Below, in pieces: positions 51,720-60,909 of a stretch of 64,000 nucleotides of DNA; positions within the stretch are counted from its first letter, which is position 1, and every line of letters starts with the position of its first letter. The notes under the pieces were generated by a model. It worked only from the letters and a program-made list of their open reading frames with translations. It was not told the origin of the DNA and searched no databases. Source of the stretch: an uncultured Lachnospiraceae bacterium. GTDB taxonomy: Bacteria > Bacillota > Clostridia > Lachnospirales > Lachnospiraceae. The stretch lies in the NCBI GenBank assembly GCA_910585075.1, contig CAJUED010000011.1, positions 9,032 through 73,031 on the forward strand, written 5' to 3'. The position numbers and the translations under genes were made by a program.

Positions 51720-54101
51720 TTACGCCAACCCCAATATCCTTCCTATGCCATAAACAGCAAAAGAAATCATCCACGCAATCCCACACTGGACAAACACTGT
51801 GGCTACTGCCGCCTTCACGCCGCCCATCTCTCTTTTTACCGTCGCAACTGCAGCCACACACGGTGTATAAAGCAGGGTAAATACCAAAAACACAACTGCT
51901 GTAAACGGCGTAAACAATGTTTCCAGCAAATCCACATTTCCCCCCAAAAGAACCGTCAGTGTAGATACTACATTTTCCTTTGCCGTAAATCCCGCCAGCA
52001 GTGCGGTGGAAATTCTCCAGTCCCCGAACCCAAGCGGTACAAATATGGGAGCTGCCAGACCACCTAACATTGCCAGCAGGCTTTCTTCCTCGGAAGCAGC
52101 CACATTCAGCCGTATGTCAAAAGTCTGTAAAAACCATATCACAATAGAAGCCACAAATATGATCGTAAACGCCTTCTTCGCAAATCCTTTTGCTTTTTCA
52201 ATGATCAGCTGCAAAACACTTTTGGCAGAAGGCATCCTGTAATTCGGAAGTTCCATCACAAAGGGAATCGGCTCCCCGTGGTATTTCACTTTCCTGAGAA
52301 CCAGTGCATATAAAATAGCGCAGAGAATTCCAAAAATATATAATCCCACCATAACAAGCGCCTGATATTTTCTTGCAAAAAATGCGCTGACCATCATGGA
52401 ATAAATCGGCAGCTTTGCCGTACAGCTCATAAACGGCGTAAGTAAGATCGTCATTTTCCGGTCGCGCTCACTGGAAAGCGTTCTGGTTGCCATGATTGCA
52501 GGCACGGAGCAGCCAAACCCTATCAACATTGGGACAATACTCCTGCCGGAAAGTCCGATTTTGCGCAACAGTCTGTCCATGACAAAAGCCACCCTTGCCA
52601 TATACCCCGTATCTTCCAAAATAGACAGAAAGAAAAACAAGGTAACAATCGTTGGCAGGAAGCTCAGCACACTGCCCACGCCGCCGCAAATACCGTCAAT
52701 GACAAGAGAATGTACCACCGGATTGACCTGCCCTGTTGTCAGAAGCCCATCAAGCAGTGCCACAATTGCATCCACTCCAACTGACATCAGATCAGAAAGC
52801 GCCGCACCGATAAAATTAAAGGTCATAATAAATATCAGTGCCATGATTCCAATAAAACAGGGAATTGCCGTATATTTCCCGGTCAGGACCCGGTCTATCT
52901 TCATGCTTCGCTTATGCTCCCTGCTTTCCTGGGGACGAACAATCGTTTTCTCGCACAGGGATTCAATAAAAGAAAACCGCATATTGGCAAGTGCTGCCTC
53001 CCTGTCAAGCCCCGTATCCTTTTCCATGACAGATACCAGATGCTTAAAGGCCTCTTTCTTTTCCGGTGCAAGGTCCAGCTTTTCCGCAATCAGATGGTCA
53101 TTTTCCACCAGTTTTGTAGCTGCAAAACGCACCGGCAGATCCTTTGCCTTCGCATCCTGTTCCAATGTATGTATCGCCGCATGGATGCAACGGTGTACCG
53201 CTCCCACAGGGTCATTTTCCCTGCTGCCTGCCGGACAGAAATCAACCCGTCCCGGTGCTTCCCTGTGCCTTGCCACATGGATTGCATGATCGATCAGTTC
53301 TTCAATGCCTTCATTTTTTGCCGCTGAAATCGGCACAACCGGAATACCCAGGATCTCCTCCAGTTCATTTACCCTCACAGAGCCGCCGTTTGCCCTGACC
53401 TCATCCATCATATTCAACGCCAGAACCATGGGAATACCAAGTTCCATAATCTGCATGGTAAGATACAGGTTCCGCTCCATATTTGTGGCATCCACAATAT
53501 TGATGATCCCATTGGGGTGGGTGTTCATCAGAAAGTCCCGGGTCACAATTTCCTCACTGGAATAAGGCGAAAGGGAATAAATTCCCGGCAGATCCGTCAC
53601 GGTAGCTTCCGGATGGCTGCGGATTGTGCCGTCTTTCCGGTCCACCGTCACGCCGGGGAAATTCCCCACATGCTGGTTAGCTCCGGTGAGCTGGTTAAAC
53701 AATGTAGTTTTCCCGCAGTTCTGGTTACCCGCCAGTGCAAAGGTAAGTTTTTCCCCTTTTGGTATTTCATTTCCCGTATCATGGACATGATAACTTTTTG
53801 CCCTGCCAAGTTCCCCAACGCCCGGATGCGCCACAGAAGCCGTCCTCTGCTTTGTATATGGCTTTGCTATCTTTTGATGGGTTTTCCCAATTTCAATCTT
53901 TTGTGCCTCCCCAAGCCGCAACGTCAGCTCATAACCCCTTAGTTCAATCTGCACCGGATCGCCCATGGGTGCGATTTTCTGCAGTGTCACTTCCGTACCG
54001 GGAGTCAGCCCCATATCCAGCAGATGATGTCTGAGTATGCCGCTTCCCCCTACGGAGCGGATATAGGCGCTCTGACCGGGCTTTAATTCATCCATTGTCA
54101 T
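51720..54101 (-). CDS. feoB: FeoA-FeoB fusion ferrous iron transporter
   Basis: A 793-residue protein. Residues 1-75 are a FeoA-type SH3-like domain (LRHHLLDMGLTPGTEVTL and RGYELTLRLGEAQKI), followed by a linker and the FeoB G domain with GNQNCGKTTLFNQLTG (G1), VTVDRKDG, DLPGIYSLSPYS (G3) and NMMDEVRANGG (G4), then about ten membrane helices with the gate motif SVPAIMATRTL. It imports Fe2+ with GTP hydrolysis. The ATG at 54101 follows AGAGGTG. The gene follows an ArsR regulator by 15 bases. Confidence 0.95.
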   Translation of the reverse strand: MTMDELKPGQSAYIRSVGGSGILRHHLLDMGLTPGTEVTLQKIAPMGDPVQIELRGYELTLRLGEAQKIEIGKTHQKIAKPYTKQRTASVAHPGVGELGRAKSYHVHDTGNEIPKGEKLTFALAGNQNCGKTTLFNQLTGANQHVGNFPGVTVDRKDGTIRSHPEATVTDLPGIYSLSPYSSEEIVTRDFLMNTHPNGIINIVDATNMERNLYLTMQIMELGIPMVLALNMMDEVRANGGSVRVNELEEILGIPVVPISAAKNEGIEELIDHAIHVARHREAPGRVDFCPAGSRENDPVGAVHRCIHAAIHTLEQDAKAKDLPVRFAATKLVENDHLIAEKLDLAPEKKEAFKHLVSVMEKDTGLDREAALANMRFSFIESLCEKTIVRPQESREHKRSMKIDRVLTGKYTAIPCFIGIMALIFIMTFNFIGAALSDLMSVGVDAIVALLDGLLTTGQVNPVVHSLVIDGICGGVGSVLSFLPTIVTLFFFLSILEDTGYMARVAFVMDRLLRKIGLSGRSIVPMLIGFGCSVPAIMATRTLSSERDRKMTILLTPFMSCTAKLPIYSMMVSAFFARKYQALVMVGLYIFGILCAILYALVLRKVKYHGEPIPFVMELPNYRMPSAKSVLQLIIEKAKGFAKKAFTIIFVASIVIWFLQTFDIRLNVAASEEESLLAMLGGLAAPIFVPLGFGDWRISTALLAGFTAKENVVSTLTVLLGGNVDLLETLFTPFTAVVFLVFTLLYTPCVAAVATVKREMGGVKAAVATVFVQCGIAWMISFAVYGIGRILGLA

Positions 54102-54116
54102 CACAGTTTCACCTCT

Positions 54117-54437
54117 CTATCGCTCAAAAATATGTTCTATCCCTTTCTTCATAACCAGCCGTACATGGTCATCCGATAATGTATAATAAATCATTTTCCC
54201 GTCCCTGCGCCGCCTGACCAGCTTATTTGACTTTAATAAACTCAGCTGGTGGGACACGGCAGACTGTGTCATGCCAAGCTGTCCTGCCAGACTGCTTACG
54301 GTAGCCTCCTGCTCCATCAAAAGGAGCAGAAGGTATATCCGGGTAGGGTTCCCAAGCATTTTGAAAAATTCCACTAAATTGTATAGTTCTCTTTCCCTTG
54401 ATTCCCCTGATAATGCCCTGAAACTTTCAATCTGCAT
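54117..54437 (-). CDS. ArsR/SmtB-family metalloregulator
   Basis: A 106-residue repressor starting behind AGGAGG. The HTH is ATVSSLAGQLGMTQSAVSHQLSLLKSNK; MLGNPTRIYLLLLL is the ArsR entry helix. The C-terminal helix lacks a clear Cys pair; HVRLVMKKGIEHIFER may supply His/Glu ligands of the alpha-5 site (as in SmtB/CzrA, Zn-type). It lies between the Zn/Cd ATPase and feoB, so probably co-transcribed with both; it may regulate the ATPase promoter. Confidence 0.9.
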   Translation of the reverse strand: MQIESFRALSGESRERELYNLVEFFKMLGNPTRIYLLLLLMEQEATVSSLAGQLGMTQSAVSHQLSLLKSNKLVRRRRDGKMIYYTLSDDHVRLVMKKGIEHIFER

Positions 54438-54535
54438 GAAAATCCTCCTGATCCATAGTTCCGCAGCCGCCCTGACAGCATCCCTTCCGGCAGAGCACCT
54501 ATTGCCCCGGCGGCTGTAGGGGCGGCCGCCATACT

Positions 54536-56554
54536 TTATAATTTCTTCACAAACAGACAGCGGATTGCATTCAGCACCGCAAGGATCATAACACCTACAT
54601 CTGCAAAAATGGCCAGATACATATTGGCAATACCCACAGCGCCCAGAATCAGACAGGCGAACTTGACGCCCAAAGCCAGTGTGATATTCTGGTAAACAAT
54701 CCTCAGGCACTTTCTGGAAATACGGATTGCCTTGGATATTTTCATGGGATCATCGTCCATCAGCACGATATCCGCCGCTTCAATGGCAGCATCCGAACCC
54801 ATGGCACCCATGGCAACACCAATATCCGCACGGGACAGCACAGGAGCATCATTGATACCGTCACCTACAAACGCCAGCTTTGCCTTCCCTGTCTTTATCC
54901 GCAAAAGCTCCTCCACTTTGGATACCTTGTCTGCCGGAAGCAGTTCACTGTATACCTCATCAATGCCAAGGGAAGCCGCCACCTGTTCAGCCACCTTTTT
55001 CGCATCTCCTGTCAACATCACTGTCTTTTCCACACCGGATGCCTTCAATGCGGAAATAGCATCTTTGGAATGAGGCTTTACGATATCGGAAATCACGATA
55101 TGCCCCGCATACTTTCCGTCTATTGCCATATGGATGATTGTTCCGGTCTGGTGGCAGTCAATATAGCGTATCTTCAAATGTTTCATCAGCTTATCATTAC
55201 CGGCAGCAACCTCCACGCCGTCCACTCTGGCAATAATACCATTTCCGCTGATTTCCTTTATATCGCTGACACGGGTGCGGTCCAATTCCTTCCCGTAAGC
55301 CCGCTGTAAGCTCTTGCTGATGGGGTGAGAGGATGCGCTTTCCGCCAGTGCCGCATACTCCACCAGTTTTTTATCCTCCATCTCATTGTGATGGATTCCA
55401 TTGACCTCAAAAACGCCCTGGGTCAAAGTTCCTGTCTTATCAAATACAACATATTTGGTCTTGGAAAGGATCTCCAGATAATTGGAACCCTTCACCAGAA
55501 CTCCCTCCTGACTCGCTCCCCCGATTCCGGCGAAGAAACTTAAAGGGATACTGATCACAAGCGCACATGGGCAGCTGATAACAAGGAATGTCAATGCCCG
55601 GTAAATCCATACCCCCCAATCCGCAGGGGCATCCATAAGGAACATCCTGACAAGCGGCGGCAGGAGGGCCAGGGCCAGGGCGCTGTAGCATACTGCCGGT
55701 GTATATATCTTTGCAAATTTCGAGATAAAGTCTTCTGATTTGGACTTTCTGGAGCTTGCATTTTCCACCAAATCCAAAATCTTGGATACCGTAGACTCCC
55801 CAAATTCCTTCGTGGTTTCAATCTTTAATACGCCTGTCATATTGATGCAGCCGCTGATAATCTCATCCCCTGCCTTCACTTCCCTGGGCAGGCTCTCCCC
55901 CGTCAGGGCGCTGGTATTTAAGCTGGAAGAACCGTTCACAACGATACCGTCAATGGGTACTTTTTCACCCGGCTGTACAACGATAACGCTTCCAATGCCC
56001 ACTTCGTCCGGGTCAACCTGCATCAGCTTTCCCCCGCGTTCCACATTTGCATAATCGGGACGTATATCCATCAGGGCGCTGATATTCCGGCGGCTCTTTC
56101 CCACCGCATATCCCTGGAACCATTCGCCCACCTGATAGAACAGCATAACGGCAATGGCCTCCAGATACTCGCCATTCTCATAGATGGCAAGAGCCATAGC
56201 GCCGATGGTGGCAACCGCCATCAGGAAATTTTCATCAAATACCTGCTTATTCAAAATACCCTTTACGGCCTTCCTCAAAATGTCATAGCCAATGATAAAA
56301 TAATCTGCCAGGTAGCATACAAGACGTATCATGCGCCCGGCTTGGGGAAACAGATAATCGTCAAGCCGATTAAAGGTTTCTGCTGAAATAGACTGGAGCA
56401 CCAGAAGCAATGTGGCCGAAATCATAATGCGCACTAACATGGTCCGCTGCTTTTTGGTCATCTTCCCGTTTTTGCCCTTTCCCACAATAAAAAGAAATAC
56501 GGCTGCCGTCGCGATCACAACAATGAGCAGCGCATTAATAATAAGTTCCTGCAT
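54536..56554 (-). CDS. Zn2+/Cd2+/Pb2+-type P1B ATPase without N-terminal HMA domain
   Basis: A 672-residue heavy-metal exporter. Motifs: ALTGESLPREV, SCPCALVISIP (metal-binding CPC, about 326), DKTGTLTQG (phosphorylated Asp, about 371), HP locus SSHPISKS and GDGINDAPVL. Helix 7-8 signature N-x7-K (NITLALGVK) and D-x-G-x7-N (DVGVMILAVLN) define the Zn/Cd/Pb class. No HMA domain is attached; the metal-binding unit is the small gene at 56688. Two operators upstream and an ArsR gene downstream fit metal-induced efflux. Confidence 0.95.
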   Translation of the reverse strand: MQELIINALLIVVIATAAVFLFIVGKGKNGKMTKKQRTMLVRIMISATLLLVLQSISAETFNRLDDYLFPQAGRMIRLVCYLADYFIIGYDILRKAVKGILNKQVFDENFLMAVATIGAMALAIYENGEYLEAIAVMLFYQVGEWFQGYAVGKSRRNISALMDIRPDYANVERGGKLMQVDPDEVGIGSVIVVQPGEKVPIDGIVVNGSSSLNTSALTGESLPREVKAGDEIISGCINMTGVLKIETTKEFGESTVSKILDLVENASSRKSKSEDFISKFAKIYTPAVCYSALALALLPPLVRMFLMDAPADWGVWIYRALTFLVISCPCALVISIPLSFFAGIGGASQEGVLVKGSNYLEILSKTKYVVFDKTGTLTQGVFEVNGIHHNEMEDKKLVEYAALAESASSHPISKSLQRAYGKELDRTRVSDIKEISGNGIIARVDGVEVAAGNDKLMKHLKIRYIDCHQTGTIIHMAIDGKYAGHIVISDIVKPHSKDAISALKASGVEKTVMLTGDAKKVAEQVAASLGIDEVYSELLPADKVSKVEELLRIKTGKAKLAFVGDGINDAPVLSRADIGVAMGAMGSDAAIEAADIVLMDDDPMKISKAIRISRKCLRIVYQNITLALGVKFACLILGAVGIANMYLAIFADVGVMILAVLNAIRCLFVKKL

Positions 56555-56570
56555 GATTATCTCCTTTCAA

Positions 56571-56592
56571 TGATTAAGTAACTGTTTATTCG
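56571..56592. promoter_or_regulatory. ArsR-type operator before the P-type ATPase
   Basis: TGATTAAGTAACTG followed by TTTATTCG matches the site at 56946-56967 in 17 of 22 positions and lies 17 bases upstream of the ATPase start. The same element at both promoters suggests a common ArsR repressor. Confidence 0.6.
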
Positions 56593-56598
56593 TTCTTG

Positions 56599-56667
56599 AA
56601 AAAAAAAGGCACCCTCAGGTAACAATTCAGCCCATGAGAATAAGGGGTGTGTTGCAGGGGCGCCTTC
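56599..56667 (-). terminator. Terminator between the HMA gene and the ATPase gene
   Basis: On the reverse strand AGGCGCCC and GGGTGCC pair around a long loop and are followed by nine T. It lies between the HMA gene stop and the ATPase operator, so the ATPase probably has its own transcript. Confidence 0.6.
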
Positions 56668-56687
56668 TGTTAAATGCCTGTTCCGGA

Positions 56688-56906
56688 TTAAAGGAAAATC
56701 TCACAGTCCGGCTCAACCTTCTTACAGGCTTTCAGCACATCCTCCATAACCGCTTTCGGCTCTTTTCCCTCCTCAAACTCTACGATCATCTTCTGTGTCA
56801 TAAAATTCACGGTAGCGTCCTGCACGCCGGAAGTCTTACGGGCAGCGTCCTCCATCAGGTTTGCACAGTTGGCACAATCTACTTCGATTTTGTAAGTTTT
56901 TTTCAT
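56688..56906 (-). CDS. Stand-alone heavy-metal-associated (HMA) domain protein
   Basis: A 72-residue HMA domain with metal site DCANCANLMEDAARK; the DCANC form is typical of Zn/Cd ATPase domains rather than Cu chaperones. GGAGGA precedes the ATG. It likely serves as the detached metal-binding domain or chaperone of the neighbouring ATPase, which lacks one. It is divergent from the second ArsR gene across the operator at 56946. Confidence 0.92.
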   Translation of the reverse strand: MKKTYKIEVDCANCANLMEDAARKTSGVQDATVNFMTQKMIVEFEEGKEPKAVMEDVLKACKKVEPDCEIFL

Positions 56907-56945
56907 AGGGATAAATCCTCCTCATCTTTTATTTTTATAATTTAA

Positions 56946-56967
56946 TGATTAAGTACTTGTTTAATCA
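56946..56967. promoter_or_regulatory. ArsR-type operator between HMA and arsR genes
   Basis: A near-perfect dyad TGATTAA-N7-TTTAATCA between divergent genes. Similar spaced A/T-rich dyads are bound by CzrA/SmtB repressors. Confidence 0.65.
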
Positions 56968-57074
56968 CTATGGTTGCAGTATAATACGTTAAGGAGCATA
57001 CGTCAATGCTTCCAAAGCACACCCTTCCAAATGGGCGAAAAGCATTTCCATTCGGGCGAAAACGGAGGATTTAT

Positions 57075-57440
57075 ATGTCGAAAAAAGAAATGCCCCACCA
57101 TCATAGAAACGGGGCGGAAACACCCGCCATACAGGAACAGCTAAATAACATTGATGACTTTCAGATAATCGCGGAAATCTTTAAACAGCTTGGGGATACA
57201 ACAAGGGTCCGCATTTTCTTCCTGCTATGCCACTGCGAAGAATGTGTGATCAACATTTCCGCCATGCTGGATATGTCCAGTCCTGCGGTGTCCCACCACT
57301 TGCGCCCTCTGAAAAACAGCGGCCTGATCGTCAGCCGCCGGGAAGGAAAGGAAGTCTATTACCGGGCGGCGGATACACCGCAGAGCAGACTGCTCCATCA
57401 AATGATAGAGCAGGTTATGGAGATTGCCTGTCCGAAATGA
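57075..57440 (+). CDS. ArsR/SmtB-family metalloregulator (second)
   Basis: A 121-residue repressor starting behind CGGAGG. The His-rich N-terminus (KKEMPHHHRNG) and LLCHCEECVIN supply possible metal ligands; ELCVC-like CHCEEC is typical of Cd/Pb or Zn sensors. HTH: INISAMLDMSSPAVSHHLRPLKNSGL; wing: RREGKEVYYRA. It is divergent from the HMA gene and 27 bases before an AraC gene on the same strand. It most likely controls both divergent directions. Confidence 0.92.
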   Translation: MSKKEMPHHHRNGAETPAIQEQLNNIDDFQIIAEIFKQLGDTTRVRIFFLLCHCEECVINISAMLDMSSPAVSHHLRPLKNSGLIVSRREGKEVYYRAADTPQSRLLHQMIEQVMEIACPK

Positions 57441-57467
57441 AAATAAGCAGTAAAGGGGTAAATCACA

Positions 57468-58370
57468 ATGATAAACGAATTAACTGACCTCAGACGTTCT
57501 ATTTCCGGTCACAAAGACCTGAAACATATGGAAACGGAAACATTATATCCCGGCATCGAATTATCCTGTTTTACACTGACAACGGACAATCTTTCCGTAC
57601 ACCATGCCGCACTTGATGATATCCTTGAGGTCAATTACTGCCACAGCGGGCGTATCGGCTGGAAAATGGGAAACGGCAACAGCGTGTATCTGGGCCCGGG
57701 CGATTTTTCCCTGCATACCCTGAAAGCCTGCGCAGATTCCGTAATGTCCCTGCCTGGCGGTACTTATGAGGGGATTACCATCAGCATCGACCTTCGAATG
57801 CTTACGGACAATCCGCCCGAAATCCTGTCGGGCACCGGAATCACAGGCGCCTTTTTGTATGATAAATTCTGCCAAAAAAGCACCGTTACCTCCTTTGCCG
57901 GAAATGAGCGGACGGAACATATTTTTTCTTCATTTTATAGCCTGCCGGAACCTTTCCGGCTTTCCATGCAAAAAATAAAAGTGCTGGAGCTTTTGTTATA
58001 CCTCAGCACTTTGAATATTGACGCCCAAAACCGCCTGACAGAATACCATTCCGAACAGATAGAAACCATCCGGACAATCCATGAGCAGCTTATGGAGCAC
58101 ATGGATAAAAGGTTTACGATTGAGGAACTGTCAAAACAATACCTGATGAACCCTACCACATTAAAAAATACTTTTAAGTCCGTATACGGAACTTCCATTG
58201 CGGCCCACATAAAAGAACACCGCATGGAGCAGGCGGCAAAGCTGCTCCGGGAAACGGATTTCAGCATTGCTGAAATTGCCCGGATGGTGGGATATGACAG
58301 CCAGAGCAGATTTACCGCTGCCTTTAAGGAGTACGGCGGGAAGCTTCCCAAAGATTACCGGAATCATTGA
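57468..58370 (+). CDS. AraC-family regulator
   Basis: A 300-residue AraC regulator: an N-terminal cupin-like ligand domain (about 20-180; HHAALDDILEVNYCHSGRIGW) and a C-terminal double HTH (TIEELSKQYLMNPTTLKNTFK and IAEIARMVGYDSQSRFTAAFKEY, ending LPKDYRNH). It is close behind the ArsR gene, so may be metal-responsive. Alternatively it may regulate the convergent flavoprotein gene, whose stop is 34 bases from its own. Confidence 0.9.
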   Translation: MINELTDLRRSISGHKDLKHMETETLYPGIELSCFTLTTDNLSVHHAALDDILEVNYCHSGRIGWKMGNGNSVYLGPGDFSLHTLKACADSVMSLPGGTYEGITISIDLRMLTDNPPEILSGTGITGAFLYDKFCQKSTVTSFAGNERTEHIFSSFYSLPEPFRLSMQKIKVLELLLYLSTLNIDAQNRLTEYHSEQIETIRTIHEQLMEHMDKRFTIEELSKQYLMNPTTLKNTFKSVYGTSIAAHIKEHRMEQAAKLLRETDFSIAEIARMVGYDSQSRFTAAFKEYGGKLPKDYRNH

Positions 58371-58404
58371 TAAAGCATTATCTTCTTATCAATGTTTTCC
58401 TTCC

Positions 58405-58950
58405 TTAAATTACATCAGCCAGTGCAGCCGCTTTTTTACAGCCATCCGTTTTGTCAATATCGCCCGGATTCAAAACGCCAGGAACCAAAACTTCACCGAC
58501 CATTTCCCATTTATTCAACGCACACATCCGCTCCATGGGAACACGCACGCCGTCCATCACGGACATATCATCTTCCTCACAGCAGGTGATCAATGCACAT
58601 TCCTTACCGGAAATATCCTTGCCGCCCACAACAAAAGAAAATATCCGGTCAATGACGCCCTTAATCTGTGCCGGGATTGAATACCAATAAACCGGCATGG
58701 TAAATACAATGGCATCCGCCTCTAAAATAGCCGGGGCAATCGTGTTGAAATCATCATCAAATGTACAGGCTTTTCCTGTAGAAAAGCAGGTTTCACATGC
58801 ACGGCATCCGCCCACTTTTTTCAAAGCCGCATCAAAACGTGTAACCGTATGTCCCTTCTCCTCGGCTGCCTTGATAAATGCATCCGTCATAGCAAAGCTG
58901 TTCCCGTTTTTCCGGGGGCTTCCGGTAACTACTACAATTTTCTTACCCAT
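58405..58950 (-). CDS. Flavodoxin-fold NAD(P)H-dependent oxidoreductase
   Basis: A 181-residue FMN-binding reductase: VVVTGSPRKNGNSFAMTD for the phosphate loop and TMPVYWYSIPAQIKGVIDR for the flavin site. A cysteine group GGCRACETCFSTGKAC (C-x2-C-x2-C-type) is shared with iron-sulfur flavoproteins and some azo/nitro reductases. It is one of several redox genes on this strand and may provide electrons for or complement the reductase at 60910. Confidence 0.9.
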   Translation of the reverse strand: MGKKIVVVTGSPRKNGNSFAMTDAFIKAAEEKGHTVTRFDAALKKVGGCRACETCFSTGKACTFDDDFNTIAPAILEADAIVFTMPVYWYSIPAQIKGVIDRIFSFVVGGKDISGKECALITCCEEDDMSVMDGVRVPMERMCALNKWEMVGEVLVPGVLNPGDIDKTDGCKKAAALADVI

Positions 58951-58990
58951 AATCGTTTCCTCCTGATATTTTGTAATATAAATTTCTCTC

Positions 58991-60358
58991 TTACTGCAAT
59001 TCTTTTTTCAATTTTGATTTTATCACAGTGAAAAACAAAAATAAACTAAACAACGCACCCACAGCATCCGATATGCTGCCCGCATAAAAAACAAACCGGA
59101 TATCAAATACCCTCGGCAGTAAAAAAATACAGGCCACATACACAATCTTACGGAATACGGACAATGGAAAAGCATACCTGACCTTTCCCATAGCCGTCAG
59201 CCCATCCACCAGTGCATATTGTACAGCCACCCCTAAAAGTGCCAGCGTGTACATCCGAACGCTGGAAGAAGCCTGACCCAGCAAAACCTTATCCCTCAAA
59301 AATAACCCCGTAAATATCTCAGGAAATGCCTGCACACAAATCTCCAGGAATCCAATATAAACACCGCACAGAAGAAACACTCCAATAAACGCTTCCCGGA
59401 TTCTCCCATAATTTCTCCTGCCATAATTGTAACTGAAAATTGTACCGCACCCCGATGTGATCCCCTGCGCCGGGCAGGCAACAATTGTCATAAAACTCTG
59501 CACCACTGCCGCACAGGTAATAAGCTGGTCGCCACGGCTGATCCCGCCATATCTGCGAAGCACCACATTCAGAAAAATAATAATAAGGTTATCCATAATG
59601 GTAATCAGAAAGGACATGGAGCCGATGGTTACGATCCGCACCGCCAGTTCCCACCGGAATCTGCAAAACCCAAGGCGTATAGGCATCTGCCGCCCGCATA
59701 TCTGGCACAGTACATAAACAGCCATGAAGCACTGTGAAATCACCGTGGCAACAGCAGCCCCTGCAACCCCCATACCGCACACAAAGATCAGCAGGGGATC
59801 AAGAAGCACATTGACAACCGCACCCAAAGCAACCGCAAACATCCCCTTCTTCGCATACCCCTGGGCCAGAAGGAACTGGTTCATCCCAACGCCGCATAAA
59901 GACACAGCGGTGCCACAGATATAAATGGTAAAATATGTTTCTGCATAGGGATACATCACATCACTGCATCCTAACATGTACAAAACCGGCCGACGCACCA
60001 TCAATAATGCCGTCGTAACAAAAACCGCAATCCCCATAAGGAGCAAAAACGAATTTCCAAGAATGTCGCGTGCCCGCTGATGATCTTTCTGCCCCAGACT
60101 GATGCTCATATAGGAAGCCCCGCCAATGCCTATCATATACGCAAATGCGGTAACCGCTGTCAATGCCGGGGCGCACACACCTATACTTGCAAGAGCGGTC
60201 CCGCCCGCCTCCGGAATCCGGCCTACAAAAATCCGGTCAACCATGCTGTACAGCATATTAAAAAACTGGCCAAACATAGCAGGAATCCCCAGGCGGAGGA
60301 TCAGTTTTCGGACAGAATCTTTTTCCAATAATTCCTCTGTCGTATGATATTCAGCCAT
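58991..60358 (-). CDS. MATE-family efflux transporter
   Basis: A 455-residue membrane protein of about 12 helices, DinF/NorM type: LRLGIPAMFGQFFNMLYSMVDRIFVGRIP, INVLLDPLLIF-like and SYNYGRRNYGRIREAF are family signatures. The start at MAEYHTTEE is supported by GAGAGG; 60391 is the longer alternative. Exports cationic drugs or metabolites in exchange for Na+ or H+. Between flavoprotein and NTF2-like genes. Confidence 0.92.
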   Translation of the reverse strand: MAEYHTTEELLEKDSVRKLILRLGIPAMFGQFFNMLYSMVDRIFVGRIPEAGGTALASIGVCAPALTAVTAFAYMIGIGGASYMSISLGQKDHQRARDILGNSFLLLMGIAVFVTTALLMVRRPVLYMLGCSDVMYPYAETYFTIYICGTAVSLCGVGMNQFLLAQGYAKKGMFAVALGAVVNVLLDPLLIFVCGMGVAGAAVATVISQCFMAVYVLCQICGRQMPIRLGFCRFRWELAVRIVTIGSMSFLITIMDNLIIIFLNVVLRRYGGISRGDQLITCAAVVQSFMTIVACPAQGITSGCGTIFSYNYGRRNYGRIREAFIGVFLLCGVYIGFLEICVQAFPEIFTGLFLRDKVLLGQASSSVRMYTLALLGVAVQYALVDGLTAMGKVRYAFPLSVFRKIVYVACIFLLPRVFDIRFVFYAGSISDAVGALFSLFLFFTVIKSKLKKELQ

Positions 60359-60439
60359 CGTCAACCTCTCAGAGATAAAGCGGGAAGACATAACAAGCTA
60401 TACCACCCGCTTTATTTCCTTCGTCTATTTTGGTATTAT

Positions 60440-60823
60440 TTATTTCTGAATTGTATCAGAATTCTGGTTGTATGCCTTGGCAACACATTTCCATTCTCCA
60501 TCCATTTTCAGCAGGAGCAGCACATCCGTAAAGTCAATCCGGTTTCCCCAGCCTTCTTCCAACACACGGACAACCGCCAGAGATTCCTCAACCAGCAGCA
60601 CATCCACACGGGCCTTGAAATTGTCGCCACCGGGGACGGTATCCACATTGTGGTAGAACTGCTCAATAGAGCCATGCTCCAGTTTTCCGTCCAGATAGCC
60701 GAACAGGACCGCCTCATCCGTAAATAATTCCTTCGCATATTTGCTGTTGCCCTCTGCAACACTCCTGACAAACTTCATTGCCGCTTCTTCTACTGCCTGG
60801 TATTCCTTTAATTCTGCTCTCAT
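60440..60823 (-). CDS. NTF2-fold protein (lumazine-binding-like, PF12893 type)
   Basis: A 127-residue cytoplasmic protein, starting behind AGGAGG. The pattern VEEAAMKFVRSVAEGNSKYAKELFTDEAVLFGYLDG, RVLEEGWGNRIDFTDVLLLLKMDGEWKCVAKAY is that of the SnoaL/NTF2-like superfamily, closest to putative lumazine-binding proteins. This fold also includes ketosteroid isomerases and the bile-acid dehydratase BaiE, but their catalytic His/Asp set is not obvious here. Transcribed after the OYE gene with an 86-base gap. Confidence 0.83.
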   Translation of the reverse strand: MRAELKEYQAVEEAAMKFVRSVAEGNSKYAKELFTDEAVLFGYLDGKLEHGSIEQFYHNVDTVPGGDNFKARVDVLLVEESLAVVRVLEEGWGNRIDFTDVLLLLKMDGEWKCVAKAYNQNSDTIQK

Positions 60824-60909
60824 TGTAATCAGCCTCCTAATATAATTTTTGATAAACGAAAATCCTCTTTCGTTTTTATATAAAGCATTCTGCCTTATAC
60901 CGTGAACCA

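Noticed and set aside
52492..53289. 265-codon open frame on the forward strand
   Set aside because: Antisense within feoB, no recognisable product, and no ribosome site.
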